Below are positions 44,417 through 58,268 of a DNA stretch of 64,000 nucleotides, in pieces (the first letter of the stretch is position 1; the number at the start of each line of letters is the position of its first letter). This stretch comes from Chalara sp. BL73. Its lineage: Eukaryota > Ascomycota > Leotiomycetes > Helotiales. The notes under the pieces are model-generated. The model was not told where the DNA came from. It saw only the letters and a list, made by a program, of their open reading frames with translations, and did not search any database. Made by a program: the position numbers and the translations under genes. The DNA lies in assembly GCA_918026815.1 (NCBI GenBank), contig CAKJVC010000168.1:1-64000 (forward strand), written 5' to 3'.

Positions 44417-44679
44417 GGAGGCCGTATGTTTAGAAAATGAGCGCTCCAAGTTTTAAGGTTTGAGGACATCTGGATCCAAGTGGAGTGTCCAAATCATGGC
44501 GAGCCGAGCCGCATGACAACCCCTGCCAAAATTCTTTGACTTACACGACAACGACAATTGAAGTACTCGAACCAGTTGCGCATCAAATCAATTACTCAAG
44601 TAGGTAAATTTTTACTTTTTACCAGCTTCGAATATCTCTCTGACCATTATCGCAGCTTGACCCAACGACGTTCACCAAA
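44417..44679. promoter_or_regulatory. Divergent promoter (SEC20 / MRPL44)
   Basis: 263 bases separate the start codons of two opposite-strand genes; both promoters must be here. No defined element seen. Confidence 0.5.
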
Positions 44680-45026
44680 ATGATCACCCGATTCTTCACA
44701 GAAGTGTACACTGTCTTCAACCCGTTCTCTCCAAAAGCCAAAACCGCACGCTTGTTTCTCTCATTCCTCCCGCCCAATGCACGAAATGATATAAAGATTA
44801 CCACAAAGATGTTGCCGAGGACATCGAAGGAGCCAAGTTTTGTGGAGGTCAAGTTCAGTAAGAGATCCTAGGGAGACCCCTTTAGTTCCGAAGAATCTAA
44901 CCTGGTTGAATAGAGGATGGAAAGCAGATGAAGCTCGATACAGAATTATTGGGAATCAAAGGCGTCACAGAGGAGGTTGATAGACACTCAAGAATGTTGT
45001 CTAGACAGGAAGCATTGGGAGGATGA
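44680..45026 (+). CDS. MRPL44: Mitochondrial large-subunit ribosomal protein mL53 (yeast MRPL44)
   Basis: Exons 44680-44857 and 44914-45026; 96 residues (yeast MRPL44 is 98). The start MITRFFTEVYTVFNPFSPKA is the family signature: it continues KTARLFLSFLPPNARNDIKI, then PSFVEVKFKDGKQMKLDTEL and GVTEEVDRHSRMLSRQEALGG. The intron of 56 bases (GTAAGA...TTGAATAG) has to be removed; otherwise the frame stops two codons later. The protein is a component of the mitochondrial large ribosomal subunit. The basic, weakly amphipathic first residues serve as the import signal in the family. Confidence 0.92.
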
Positions 45027-45466
45027 AGATATGGAGACGAGTTGGAACTAAAACCCAGCAGGAGATATTGTATATTATTGCATGTGGGAGGCGTTTATGG
45101 CTATGTATCAGTGATATTAGGCTCACATCAAGGAGTTGAGGAATACTTCACAGATATAAGCTCCTGGCAAGCAGATATCCTGTATAGTAGAGCCTTCAGA
45201 TGAGAAGGGAAGCAGATCCTGATAAACACCCGAATGTGCTTCTCTTACAATTGATAGATCTTACATTAAAAATTGAGCATTTCACTATGATCAAGGAACG
45301 ACTATCAGAGTGCTTATATGTTTCAATTTTAGACCATCTAGACGTTATGCCGTGGCTTTTTTTCAAAGCTCAGAATAGAACACAGAAGAAAGATGATATT
45401 TTGGTGTCACCTCCTTTAATGATGCGACCGTAGTAGTATTGTTGCATTCCCCAAAGCCGGCACCAT
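45027..45466. other. Convergent 3' region (MRPL44 / pyrophosphatase)
   Basis: 440 bases with a 77-codon frame at 45200-45433 that shows no domain; left uncalled. Confidence 0.5.
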
Positions 45467-46636
45467 TTAAGCGGCAGCGCCAGAGATGAAGAACCACTTG
45501 TCAATGCTAGAGTCAATTGGTGCAGGAGGAAGGTTCTGGTTGGCTGGGATTGGTTGAAGCTGGTCAGGAGCTACACGGCTTGGTGATTGATGGACAGTGA
45601 GGTTGGTACTAAGGCGTGTCAATACTTTTTGGTAAAATTGAGTATCAAGAAACTTACGTAGAGACATCACCTGGCTGAGTCTTTCCGGTGATAAGCTTCT
45701 CCCAAGCTTCGGCGCACTCACGAACGATGTCGGTGGCATACCTGGATAGTTATTTAGTTCTAGCACAATTGAACACAGTGGTGCACATACTTCTTGTTCT
45801 TGCACTCGCCGGTGAAAGCAAATTGGTTCTCTGGCTTTCCGTCTGGGATCTTGTAGATACGGAACCATTCGTTTGTAGCTCTCAAAAGCCCTGGGAGGTG
45901 TCTCTCAACATCCTCAACATCATTAAGCTTAGAAGCTAATGGGTCAGTAACATCGATGACAATAACCTTCCAGTCAGTCTCCTCCTCATCCAACAAGGCC
46001 ATAACACCAAGAATCTTGACCTGCTTGACTTGTCCAACATATCCGACTGTCTCGCCGATCTCGCACACATCCAATGGATCATTGTCTCCCTTGGCCTTAG
46101 TTTCAGGGTGGATGACATTAGGGTCCTCCCAAGTCTTTAAAGAATGTTAGAGGCTATGCAAATCATATTGAGAAATGGGCCTTACTTGAGGGAAAGCACC
46201 GTAGTTCCAGAGATAACCCTTATGTGGGAAGCAATTGCGGACGAATCGAAGCTTGCCCTTCTTGACATCCTGCTTGATAGGGTTGCTGATTGGGAGTTAG
46301 CCACATACTTTATTAATGAGTGAAAAGAACACCTACAGAAGCTCCTCCTTGGAGATCTAAATGATAACAGCTATGTTAGCAATGTTATGGTGGGGTGAGT
46401 GCGGGGTCGAGGAGAGTATTGTAGCGATGTTTGGAATGATAATTACTTGCCTCCATTTTGCCATTGGTCCATCTTGGGATCTCAACGATCATATTCAAGA
46501 TGGTTTGCTCTTGATTGGCATAGAGAGGGATATCGTGGAAGGGAGAGATGGGGACGCCATCCTTCTCAATATAGACTCGGTGCTCCAAGGTGTTGGGTGC
46601 ACCATTCTTCCTGACCGTGTAGCCTGACGCTGGCAT
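45467..46636 (-). CDS. IPP1: Inorganic pyrophosphatase (family I)
   Basis: Exons 46636-46451, 46356-46337 (20 bases), 46285-46186, 46134-45791, 45741-45658 and 45608-45467; 291 residues, like yeast Ipp1 (287). The start is [20 protein letters not shown]. The sequence runs through [60 protein letters not shown] and the active-site signature [13 protein letters not shown], then [20 protein letters not shown] and [13 protein letters not shown]. It hydrolyses pyrophosphate to two phosphates with Mg2+, pulling biosynthetic reactions such as that of UGP1. The first intron opens with GCAAGT (GC-AG type). Upstream of the ATG, the frame stays open to another ATG at 46921, which would add a 95-residue Arg/Ser/Tyr-rich, acid-poor extension that looks like a mitochondrial presequence. 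Confidence 0.95.
46357..46450 (-). other. GC-AG intron in the pyrophosphatase gene
   Basis: 94-base intron between KME and ISKEELL, opening GCAAGT after GAG and closing CATTTAG, with TTGCTAAC before the end. No GT donor gives the conserved junction. Confidence 0.8.
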
Positions 46637-48535
<1,899 letters not shown>

Positions 48536-51504
48536 GATACCCACTGAAAAGTCTATACTTCAGGCAATTTAGAAAGTGATTTTCACCTGGGATAGATGAT
48601 ATCCAGGTCAAGTTAGCTATAGATAAACCTGGCGGACTGAGAATCTGGCTTAGACAAACGATGCATGTGCTGCCTTCTTGCAGATTGTAAGAGACTCCCC
48701 GCCCTCTTCTTATCTGTATCTCACAAACTCTAGATTGCGATCCTAGACTTAAGAGCATTGATAGCTGAGGTTATCTTAGACGCGGCCAACAAATTGTAGT
48801 ATATAAATAAAGGAAGAGAGAATGAAATCGCATCAAATGGATATATTCACCTCGTTGATGGCCTATATAGTTTGAAGCAATCTCTTTTACTAGAACAGTT
48901 GATCCGCAAACCAACAAGTGACATATAAAGAAGTATTAATCGTAACGCAGCTATCCCTCAGGTTTGCCAGCATCAAATCCTATGTTCTACTACTATGCCC
49001 CATCTCTCTCAAAGCCTGCCACTTAAACACAGACAACCAACTCCACTCTTATATAGTACAAACTCAAAAACCTTCGGCTCATCAACAGAAACACAATATA
49101 CCCTATGCATGAACTGGATTATCCCCGGATCCTGCTCTCACCATTTGCTTCCGAAAGTTGGTCTTATTTTCGTTTCTGCTCCAGTCAGGAATGTATCTTT
49201 GCTTCACAAGGGCTGTTATGAAATTGACGTTGCGGGTTGGCAATCGGATTAACCATGTTCCCTTCATCTACGGTCTCAAGGCATCATTGGGTCTATATAT
49301 AAGGCTGGATGTTGTATGCAGCCATATGTTGCAGCACTTCATGTTTCATGTTTCATGACGTGCTCGATAGATGGAAGATACAATTCCACTAATAGCAAGG
49401 ATCAAATTTCAGAAGGCTATATAAATTTCTAGCCTTATATCAACTTTTTCCCTTTTGTGCATTCTAACTGGAACGGAAGTGTATGCTGATGATGACGAAG
49501 AGGTACCTTCTTAATTATGGAAAGAAATCCAGTGCGTCTGATAGCTACCCTTCTGGCGCCACATTTAAAGTATGAGACTGAGTTGGATACCACTCTTTTT
49601 GTGTTCTGAGGACATTAAGTCAAGCGCTCAACGAAAATTTGCAACCCAACCCAACAACAAAGCAACGAGTGACGGAAATAAGCCACTCACTGGAAGTCAA
49701 CTTATGCACATGCATATTCTTTTCACCAGCACAACCTTGAGCGAAGGTCAGCTGTCGTGCTTCAGATTATAGCCTTAAAAAGCTGCGGTACATAATATGA
49801 ACATTCTCTACTTTTACTGGGAGCCGCTCAACGCTTGGCGTGATGATTAAAAGTGTGTATGGTTGTAGAGAGACAACTATAGATCTTTGGAGGGAAAGTT
49901 ATGCTATTCTCTAGGTCCGCTGTAGGAACCGATAACTATGTAATATGTTACCTAGGGTGGTAGGAACGAGGTAGCGTTCCTTCAATGGTGTATTTTTATA
50001 TAGCAATTCACTCCACTTGTTTACTTTGTATTTGTTCAAAGAAGAGCCTATGAACAAAAAGAAGATTCTTTAAGTTCTGAGGGCTTATAAAGTTATTGCC
50101 TAACTAACTATCCCTATTGCAACAAAAATCGACTGTTTATGAGTTTTTGGATGGTAGTGATGATACTTTTGTACAACTCGGATTCTTACACCCTAAGCTC
50201 CATGTCATAATAAATAGAGGATGTACCAAAGCCACAAGAAGGTCATGATCCTCTGGAAATATGCTTCAAGCAAGTTTATATACATCACGAAAAGATGAGA
50301 AATCAACAACAGCTTGCATGATGACGGCGACTAGTAAATATACATAAGAGCCAGTTTTTTTTATTTAAAAAAAAAGTATATATTTGAGGGTCTTCTGAGT
50401 CTAAAGCAACGAAAGTATTTCCAAATCTAAACAGCCGCTCAATTTGAAATACTGAATACCAGCCTCAGGGAATCAGCACCGCAAACCGCTCCTCATGGTT
50501 GAACCTACCTGCGTATTGCTTGCGGTAGAACGGATTCGATAGTGCTTATCTCTTATATAGGTTTTTCCCACCAGAAAGAAACTCGTTATCTCACGTATCT
50601 CAATATCTCCAACGAGGTGTCGAGCGCAACACGGAGGCTTAATGAGCATGTAACGCCAAAACAAAGGACGCTGGGAGCACCAAGATACTCATTATGGTGG
50701 CAAGCGTGCGCGCTCACCCAACAGAATGTACCAAAACGTACTCATTCACATCACCAAAAAAGCTTCAAGAGCCATGCCAGCTCTTGCCCCTATCTTAAGC
50801 GAGAAGCATGCTGAACTCTCGCCAGACTGAAGCAGCAACAAAGCCAGCATCCAACAACAAAACATTGCCGTTAAACACCTCTTCATTACCAAAACCCGCA
50901 CATATCTGCCCTGTCTCCCTCCCTCTCAACCTACGCTTCAAAAGCACCACCACCGCCGTGACCGTGGCCCGGGTCTCGTCCAAAACCGTCATCCGGCCAC
51001 CAAGCACGAAACGCGCGCTTTGCAAAGCACAGGTTCCATGTTTAAGGCAGCGTGCTACAGCCCGTGTGCTTAAGGAGAGGACACATGAAGCTATCAGGCC
51101 GGGCTTATTTATGGTTTATAAGAGGAAGTGCGATGCCAAAATTAGTGGCTGGGTTTACTTACTTTAGAGTTAGACCCTAAGATTCCTAGGCCGTGTAAAT
51201 AGTACGTGGGTTGATGAATGGGCTGGGAGCGTTACCGTGCTGTAATTCTCATGAGGGGTGCAGGGAAGACTGAGGTAGATGCATCACTGGTTATGGACTG
51301 CTCAAGACTTGAGCTTGAAAAGCTTAGAGTTCATTCATTTGTGCCTTTCAGCTTGGGAGAGCTACTAGTTCCTCGACTAACGCTGCTATTTTTCGGACTA
51401 TCCCATTGTATTTTGATTATTCTCACGTTCATCATTATCCAGCTCCAGACGCCAGATATAAAAGCCATGCTATGCGCCAAAATCGTCCCATCGTTGTTTG
51501 CTAC
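48536..51504. other. AT-rich gene-poor stretch, 3 kb
   Basis: No supported gene. Minus frames at 50473-50664 and 50795-51025 and plus frames at 50542-50814, 50808-51167 and 51218-51508 overlap or have no domain. Low-complexity A/T tracts near 50355-50380. Confidence 0.5.
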
Positions 51505-52813
51505 TTAGACACCGCCAGCCAACTCTTTCGAAATGCGCAAAGCAAGATCTAGAATGGTAAGATGCTCGTCTGAACCATCAACAAGTCTCTTATCTGCTTC
51601 CGAGAAGAGAAGTGTAATTTTATTCTTGTGAACATCGGCCACAGCTTCATCATAGATGATAGATTGGTACAACTAATCACAGTCAGCATTCTCCAACACT
51701 CATAGGGGATCGAAAGTGGACGTACCTGCGTCACCACCTGTGTGGCACTCCACCCATCCGCAACCATATCCGTAACTACCCTCGAAACAGCTTCATACAC
51801 CAATCCTTTACTCTTGGGCTGCATAGCATTAACCAGCTCTTCAATCGTCGCATCCGGGATCACACCTGCAATCTCCTCTACGCTCTTCACCGTGACAACC
51901 TTCTCATCCCCATCATCAACATCCATCGCATCCACATCCTGATCTGCCGGGGCCACTGCGCCGACCAGCCTCGCCGCGCTCTGCAAGAACGTAATAGCCT
52001 TCCGCAAGTCCCCTTCACTGCATCTAATCAGCGCATCCGCAGCCCCATCCTCCATCCTCACCCCCTCTTTCTGCGCAATCTCCTCCACCCGCTTCCTCGC
52101 ATTGCCCTCCTCCATCCGCTTAAAGCGAAACTTACTACACCGACTCGCAAGCGGATCGATGATCCTCGTAACGTAATTGCAAATCAGACAAAACCTCGTG
52201 ATCTTGCTATACGTCTCCATCGTCCTCCGCAGCGCGCTCTGCGCATCCTGCGTCATGCTGTCTGCTTCATCTAGAATAATAATTTTGTAAGGCGGGCAAG
52301 GGTATTGGTTGCGATAGGCGGGGGTAGGTTGTGAGAGCTGCATGCGTGCAAAGTCCTTTACTTTCTCCCGCACGATGGAGATGCCGCGCTCATCGGAGGC
52401 GTTGAGCTCAAGGACGCGGGATTTAATGAGCTCGGGACCGTAGAGCTCTTTTGCGAGGGCGAGGATGGTAGATGTTTTTCCGGTGCCGGGAGGGCCGTAG
52501 AAGAGCATATGTGGGAGCTGAAAGTCTTGTTAGAGATGGGCAATTGAAGAGGGAGAATGAGGACAGACGTTGGAGGATTGGAGGGTGCGTTGGAGAACGG
52601 TAATGGTATGGTCTTGGGCCGTGACATCGCTGAGGTTCTTTGGTCGGCTAGTTTGCATATCAGTATCATTGCGACTGTCATTGGGTATGAAGCTCACTAT
52701 TTCTCAACCCATGGCTGGAGTCTTGTCGTCTCTTTTGGCGGTGCAGCTTTTGAGGAATTACCGTTCGTAGCCGCTGCTGCCTTCCGAGCTTTTATGTCGA
52801 AGAAGCCTGACAT
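51505..52813 (-). CDS. RFC2: Replication factor C subunit 2
   Basis: Exons 52813-52698, 52647-52569, 52517-51726 and 51672-51505; 384 residues (yeast Rfc2 is 353). The start [20 protein letters not shown] is the first sensible ATG; the frame upstream opens only with TTG. Clamp-loader AAA+ motifs: [18 protein letters not shown], Walker [38 protein letters not shown], Walker [14 protein letters not shown], sensor [20 protein letters not shown] (SRC arginine finger), then [15 protein letters not shown]. The collar ends [18 protein letters not shown]. An acidic insert [14 protein letters not shown] sits before the collar. RFC opens and loads PCNA at primer ends; this subunit is also in Rad24, Ctf18 and Elg1 loaders. 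The second intron donor is GTCTGT, slightly unusual. Confidence 0.94.
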
Positions 52814-53393
52814 TATGGCAATCAAGAAACTCGCGTGTATATCAGAAGTATAGTATCCTGACGTTGAAGTTCTGATACAAGCAATGGGACGCGTTACACG
52901 GTTTGCGACGCGTAAATTGAAAAAAAAAGAACGCGACAAGGCTGAGCAAGGCTGAGATTCTCAAACTACTCACGCTCAACATTGTACGGCCGCACGGAAA
53001 ATGAGTTGTAAGTGATTGAACTTATTCTGATGTGTTCACTGGAGAATTCTAGATTTTTCATGTAATGTCCCTAACACCCTCATCGAAATAGAACAATCTA
53101 TGTCCTCCACAACAAGAAATGATGGCAGAGCTTCTAGATGCATAATATACCATGAAGCAATGAAGCTATTCTATCATACATCACGAAATATTTCTAAAGA
53201 AAATATATTAATCAGTGTCGTTCCCCTATATGGGGCGCTAAAGGGCAGTGCGAACTAAAGTCCAAGATATATATTAAGTAGAGCAAAGAAACCTTTCCAA
53301 TTTCCAGACCCCATGCCGAAACAAGATGCTAATATCAACAACGAAAAAAATATATTATTACTTTTGACCTCCACAAGTTCCATGTACACTTTT
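52814..53393. other. Intergenic upstream of RFC2
   Basis: 580 bases: RFC2 promoter and 3' flank of the membrane hydrolase-like gene. No ORF of note. Confidence 0.5.
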
Positions 53394-55057
53394 TTATAGG
53401 TGCACCAATTCTTTCAGTCTCTTCTCGATAGTGTTTATACCATCAGCAGTCTTCCACACTTCGCTAGGGGCCTTGCTAACGATATCCCAACTCGTGAGAT
53501 TATTTGTCAGATGGCTCAGGTCTTTTTGCTTGTCTTCCCAAGCACCGTCTTTTCTGACATTGATACCTGAACTGATGAGTGCGAGAGGAACAGATTTCCA
53601 CTGAATATTACGTGAGCTGCGGACTTCGTCTTTGGTCAAAGAATCTGCCACAAGCGCTTCTTGCAATTTGGCTTTTATATATTTCCCATTCTGATAGGAA
53701 GAACGACCATAGACACGATCTTGACGAGTACGGCCTTTAAATATAGCAGCAGGGATACGGTCAATACCGAGGGGTGAGATGATACCCCATGCCCAATAAA
53801 GGAATCCGTTCTTTGCTGAGCCAACACGATAGAGCAGGTCTTCATGCAGCGGGTCGATCAGCAGAATGCCGTGCACTTCACCACCCTGACGAGAAGAGAA
53901 GACTCTGCTATAGATGCTGCCGATGCCTGCGCTTGCTAAAACCCATGGACCATCTTCGCCAGCTCGTGCCAACGCCTCAGAAAGTACACTGGCAGCAGTT
54001 GCTGCAGAAAATGGAGAAGGTGCATTCTCGGACCACGCAATTCCTGGACGATCTGCGTAGCAGTAGCGACTAATACTTCCATTCTTTAAGGAGTTTTGCG
54101 CGATCTTGATCATGGTGTACTCGAAAGGAGTTTCGCCTGCCTCGAAAAGAACTGTCGGCAGCTCTCTTCCCTTTGAGTCTATCTTGTTTCCTTCGCAGAA
54201 AACGTGAATCCGGTATTTGTCTCCATCGACATAGTACTTCTGACCCGGTGCTAGCAGGGAAGCATCTCGTACTCGAAGGATCAGAGTAGCCGAGAGAAGT
54301 ATAGCGATGACAGCGATGACAACCAGGAAGATAGTTGAGATCAGGACAGAAAACCATTCTCCTAATGTGCGACGGGTTTCTTGTCGGCCAGTTAATCTCT
54401 CTTCTTCTTCATGCTTGCCCCATGAAACAGCCCTGTTCGTAAAGACTGTCCAGATGCTAATGAGTAAAGCCCATACAACACTTGCTATCCCAACCCAGCC
54501 CTCTTCGAGGCGAATCTGCCCTACACTAACAATGATGATCATATCAACCAGCAGAATAACGGCAATAACTAAGCATGAAACTTGTGCAGCCGTTGATGGT
54601 GTGGAGAAGAATAGTAGGCCGATGAGCAATAGACCTAATGTCAACGTGGTATACGAGAAGTCGAAAAATCCAGAGCCTCGAGAATGCATTCCTGGTGGAC
54701 TGACAAAGATTGAAATAAGTAACAGAACCCACCATAGGAAGGTGATAATGGCAAATAGGACGGTAAAGTAGCGCAAGATCCTTATACTCCATAGGTTATA
54801 CGGAGTCACCTAAGTTTTAATTAGCGTCCTAGAAAGTGTTGAAGGCTTGGGTAGGAAATGGAGATTCCGAGTGAGAAACTTACAGCTGGGTCGTCCGGGC
54901 TCAGGAATCCTTCGCGTGGTGTGGTGGCTGCTGGAGGAGGAAGCAAACGAGTTCGCTCATCGGCTTCGCGACTCTCTCTTGGGCGGCGATCCTCACTGGA
55001 GCCCGCTGCTGCCTCGTCTTCAGGATCATCGTCCTTCTTATTGGCCCAAATGCCCAT
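53394..55057 (-). CDS. Polytopic membrane protein with alpha/beta-hydrolase-like domain
   Basis: Exons 55057-54884 and 54809-53394; 529 residues. Exon 1 encodes a charged cytosolic head (MGIWANKKDDDPEDEAAAGS, then RLLPPPAATTPREGFLSPDD). Exon 2 begins VTPYNLWSIRILRYFTVLFA and continues with several hydrophobic segments between residues 70 and 245, including FLWWVLLLISIFV, TLTLGLLLIGLLFF, VSCLVIAVILLVDMIIIVSV, WALLISIWTVF and STIFLVVIAVIAILLSATLI. The rest resembles a soluble alpha/beta hydrolase: LPTVLFEAGETPFEY (strand 3), YCYADRPGIAWSE (strand 4 and turn) and GPWVLASAGIGSIYSRVFSS (where the nucleophile elbow GxSxG should be), then GILLIDPLHEDLLY. The serine of the elbow is replaced (ASAGIGS), so activity is doubtful. 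The family is fungal and uncharacterised as far as I know. Confidence 0.8.
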
Positions 55058-55884
55058 TGTATATTCCTGCCTCTCACTCAAGCACGATATTTAAATAGCG
55101 GCAGCAGAAGAGCAATGTAGTTATTTGAAGCTTGTTTGAAGGGTGGGAAAGAGATCAACGACTAAATAGATGATGGGAATCAAGAATATAGCAAGGATGT
55201 AAAGAGCATATTTCTAGTGCAGCACTTAGCCACTGAGCGCCTTGTACACCTTGGGTCTAGCTATGTGCGACTTCCCAATCAAAAATCGGGTTTGACAAGA
55301 GCTGCATCTGTGAAAATGCGAAAGAGGATGCCATGGCGTTGTTGCCCCAAAACGACCAGCCCGGTGATGTCATCATTCGTTTCCCATTCCCCATATCCTC
55401 CTCTATTTGAACTGAAGGCTTGCAGGGATTATCTGTGGCTCCTTGCGGTCGTGCTTTTGGAGCTATTTTTCTTCATCTTCAGCGACAGAAACACTGTTAT
55501 CTTTTTATTGCGTGATTGGTTAGGATATACTTCAACCCTTTCTTCCCCACGAGGAATTTAAATATTCCTAGATCATAAAAACTCAAGCAGCCTGACAATT
55601 TGTCCCGCTCGCTTAAGGATAAGAGATATCCAGATGGGTATTTCCCGGGCCATTTTATAGAATGCGACTCTGAAGGTCGAGCTCAGTTTATATTCTCCGA
55701 ATGGCTATGAAATATGACAATCTTGATGGAGTTGAATATTATACCCATTCCCTATCTATTGACAGATTCCTAAACATGTCCCCTTGGTATCCCCACACCA
55801 AACCGGCCAGGCATATCGCTAAATCATTCCAACATTATAAGCGCCCCAAGAATAACATGCTATTAGGAGGAACATATGCCAAAC
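55058..55884. other. Intergenic upstream of the membrane protein gene
   Basis: 827 bases between same-strand genes. A frame at 55217-55561 (plus) has no domain. Confidence 0.5.
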
Positions 55885-58268
55885 CTAGTACCCTCCTCCA
55901 TGCTGGTGCACTGGGCATTGACCTGGATGGGTCTCAAACCAGGAGCGGATACAATGGAGATGAAATCTACAGAAACATTCCAATCGGCCCATCTCGTTAC
56001 CCACCTCAAACTCTTCCAGACAGATCGTACATTCTGCATCATCCACACAGTCCTTCTCAGTGGCTTTGTATGGAATCATACCCGTATGCCGATATGCCCT
56101 TGGTGGCGAAGTGGCTGCGCGAATTACTGCGGCATGGGCTTCCTCTCTTGCTGCCATGCGACCTTCTGGTGTGTTTGGAACTAAAAATCGTGAGAATTAG
56201 CGTTTGATGATAGAGATAACTTGAACTATCCCGGGCTTAGGACATTACGTACTTGGCCGTGGTGCAGACGTGGACGCCGCAGATGTAGCGTGAGAAGGTC
56301 TTCGTTGCAAGGCTAGAGGGGCCGGGGCGATTGTAGGCGTAGCACTAAATGCATTTTCAATGCATCTATTAATATGCTGCTCTCTCAAAATTTCGGAGTT
56401 AGGAAGGGCGCTTGACGGAAGCTCCTGATGACACACTGGACATTCATCCTCTTCTGCAATTCTAGGTGGTCTTGGCAGGGGGCCTAAAAAGCAGAGGTCA
56501 GTCGTCCAACTCTTGTGAAAAGCAATCCCCATCAGATTATCTGAGGGAATGTGCATTGCGTTGTTTCTGGGCAAATATATACTTACGAGATTCATCTGCT
56601 GGAATAAGTGATCGGTAATGTGGTTGAACATTCGTCTGGTGTCAATTAGTATACATGTTGACAATACCACGGATAAGATATTAGATTAAAGACCTATGTG
56701 GCAAACAAGAGGAACATACCGTACTACTTCGGCCTCGGGAAGTCGTATGCTGGTGGCCTGCATTTTGAAGGTGAGAGGCATTTGGCTGTGATGAACTTGT
56801 TGTAGACTGAGCCCTAGAGTTACGGTTTCCCTGCTCCCTGGAATAATGCCGACTACTGCCGATATGCACCGCCGATGATTGAGGTGTTGCTAAGCTCACC
56901 GATCTACTATGAGCACTAAGGTTCGAGGGTCGATGTGGGGTTTCTGGTGTTTGTGGTGGAGCAAGATTTGGATCAGGCACGCAAGGATTGCATAGACGGA
57001 CACGCTCACCGCCCCCTAGACTCGCATACTCACTAGCAGCATGAGCAGGATCTAAAGATGGTCGGTAATATGGATTTGTGGTAGAAGACTCTGATGAAGG
57101 TGGCTGTACAATGAACTGATAGGGGATTGTGATACGATGTGGTGAGCAGGCATTACAGACAACTCTACCGCATTTTCTGAAGCCAAGTCAGTAAACTCCA
57201 GACAATGGAGAAATTAGTAATAAAATCTTACCTGCAATGATGCTTGCGGACAAAGAAGCCTGTTACACGTGGTCAATATAGATGATCCATTCGTAACCCA
57301 AGTTACTCACTGAACTGCGTTCGACATATCGGACATAGTGTCACTTCAGCATCTGGCTGCCATCTAGGCAAGACGACACTGTTTTGCCTAACCGGGAGAT
57401 ATGGAAGAGGTGATAGAACACCCCTGCTTGGTATTGGGACAGTACGTTGTGGACTAGACGAGTTTGACGAACCCCGAGATCTTCCTTGAACGTTTTGGGG
57501 ATATGTATTATTCGCGGGTTGCTGAGCCTCGACATGGTTTCTAGGATCCTCAAGTTGAAGTGCTTGAGACAAACTGATGTCTTGGTCATCGGGGTTTGTC
57601 ACCTGGCGATCAACCCTGGTTCTAGCTGATCTTGCTTGATCACGGCTTTTGGGTGGTGGAGGAGGAGGGCGACTCATATCAAGGACTCTTGGGCCAAAGT
57701 CCACAGACTGCCTTTCAGAGCTTCTTGCTGGAAAATTCCATTCACCACCAGAGCTTTCATGAGGTGCGGTATTGCCCGTTGGATTTGTTCTCCTTTCATA
57801 AGCAATATCAGAGGAACCCCTGCCATCATTCTGTGACCCAGAACTTGGTGTCCTTGAAGGCACCAAAGGCAATTTATGCCCATATTTGGTCCGCACACGC
57901 CGTCCATCCAACGATTCTGTGTCACTCAGCTCATCCATTGCATCATTATGTGGCGAGGCAACACTACTACTAGAAGGACCAAGTGGGTTCCTCGAAAGAT
58001 GCGGATCTTCAGGCTGCTTCTCTTCTCTTCTCCGCCTCCGCAGACTGCTTATTGATGAAGAGGATGGATTTCGAACAAGCGGTGGAGGACTTATATGTGA
58101 AGCAGAATCATCACTAAAACCTATGCCGAAGGGCTCACCTCTGAGTTGCTCTGAGCCGGTTGAGGAATGGATAGGTGTGCTGACGGGCAATTCCAACCCA
58201 CTCCCTATCCTTGACTCATCTCTATGACTGGAGATTGAGTTGGAGTCAACATTTGCTGTTCCACTCAT
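55885..58268 (-). CDS. FYVE- and RING-finger protein, Pib1-like E3 ubiquitin ligase
   Basis: Exons 58268-57311, 57259-57232, 57176-56720, 56635-56587, 56483-56253 and 56180-55885; 672 residues. Residues 1-300 are Ser/Pro-rich and disordered, with a PPPPPP run. The FYVE finger begins RWQPDAEVTLCPICRTQFSF, then FVRKHHCRKCGRVVCNACSP and HRITIPYQF, and closes with GGERVRLCNPCVPDPN. It shows the WxxD, R+HHCR and RVC hallmarks for PtdIns3P binding. A short CPVCHQELP...H module precedes the end. The C-terminus is a RING finger: CTICLEEFEVGNEMGRLECF, CRFHLHCIRSWFETHPGQCP and VHQ. Yeast Pib1 (286 residues) has the same FYVE-then-RING order and ubiquitinates endosomal and vacuolar cargo; this protein is much longer. 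A 28-base exon splits the HHCR/KCG motif. Confidence 0.88.

Noticed and set aside
50808..51167. 119-codon plus-strand frame and the opposing 76-codon frame
   Set aside because: Overlapping on both strands, with no domain and no splice or neighbour support.
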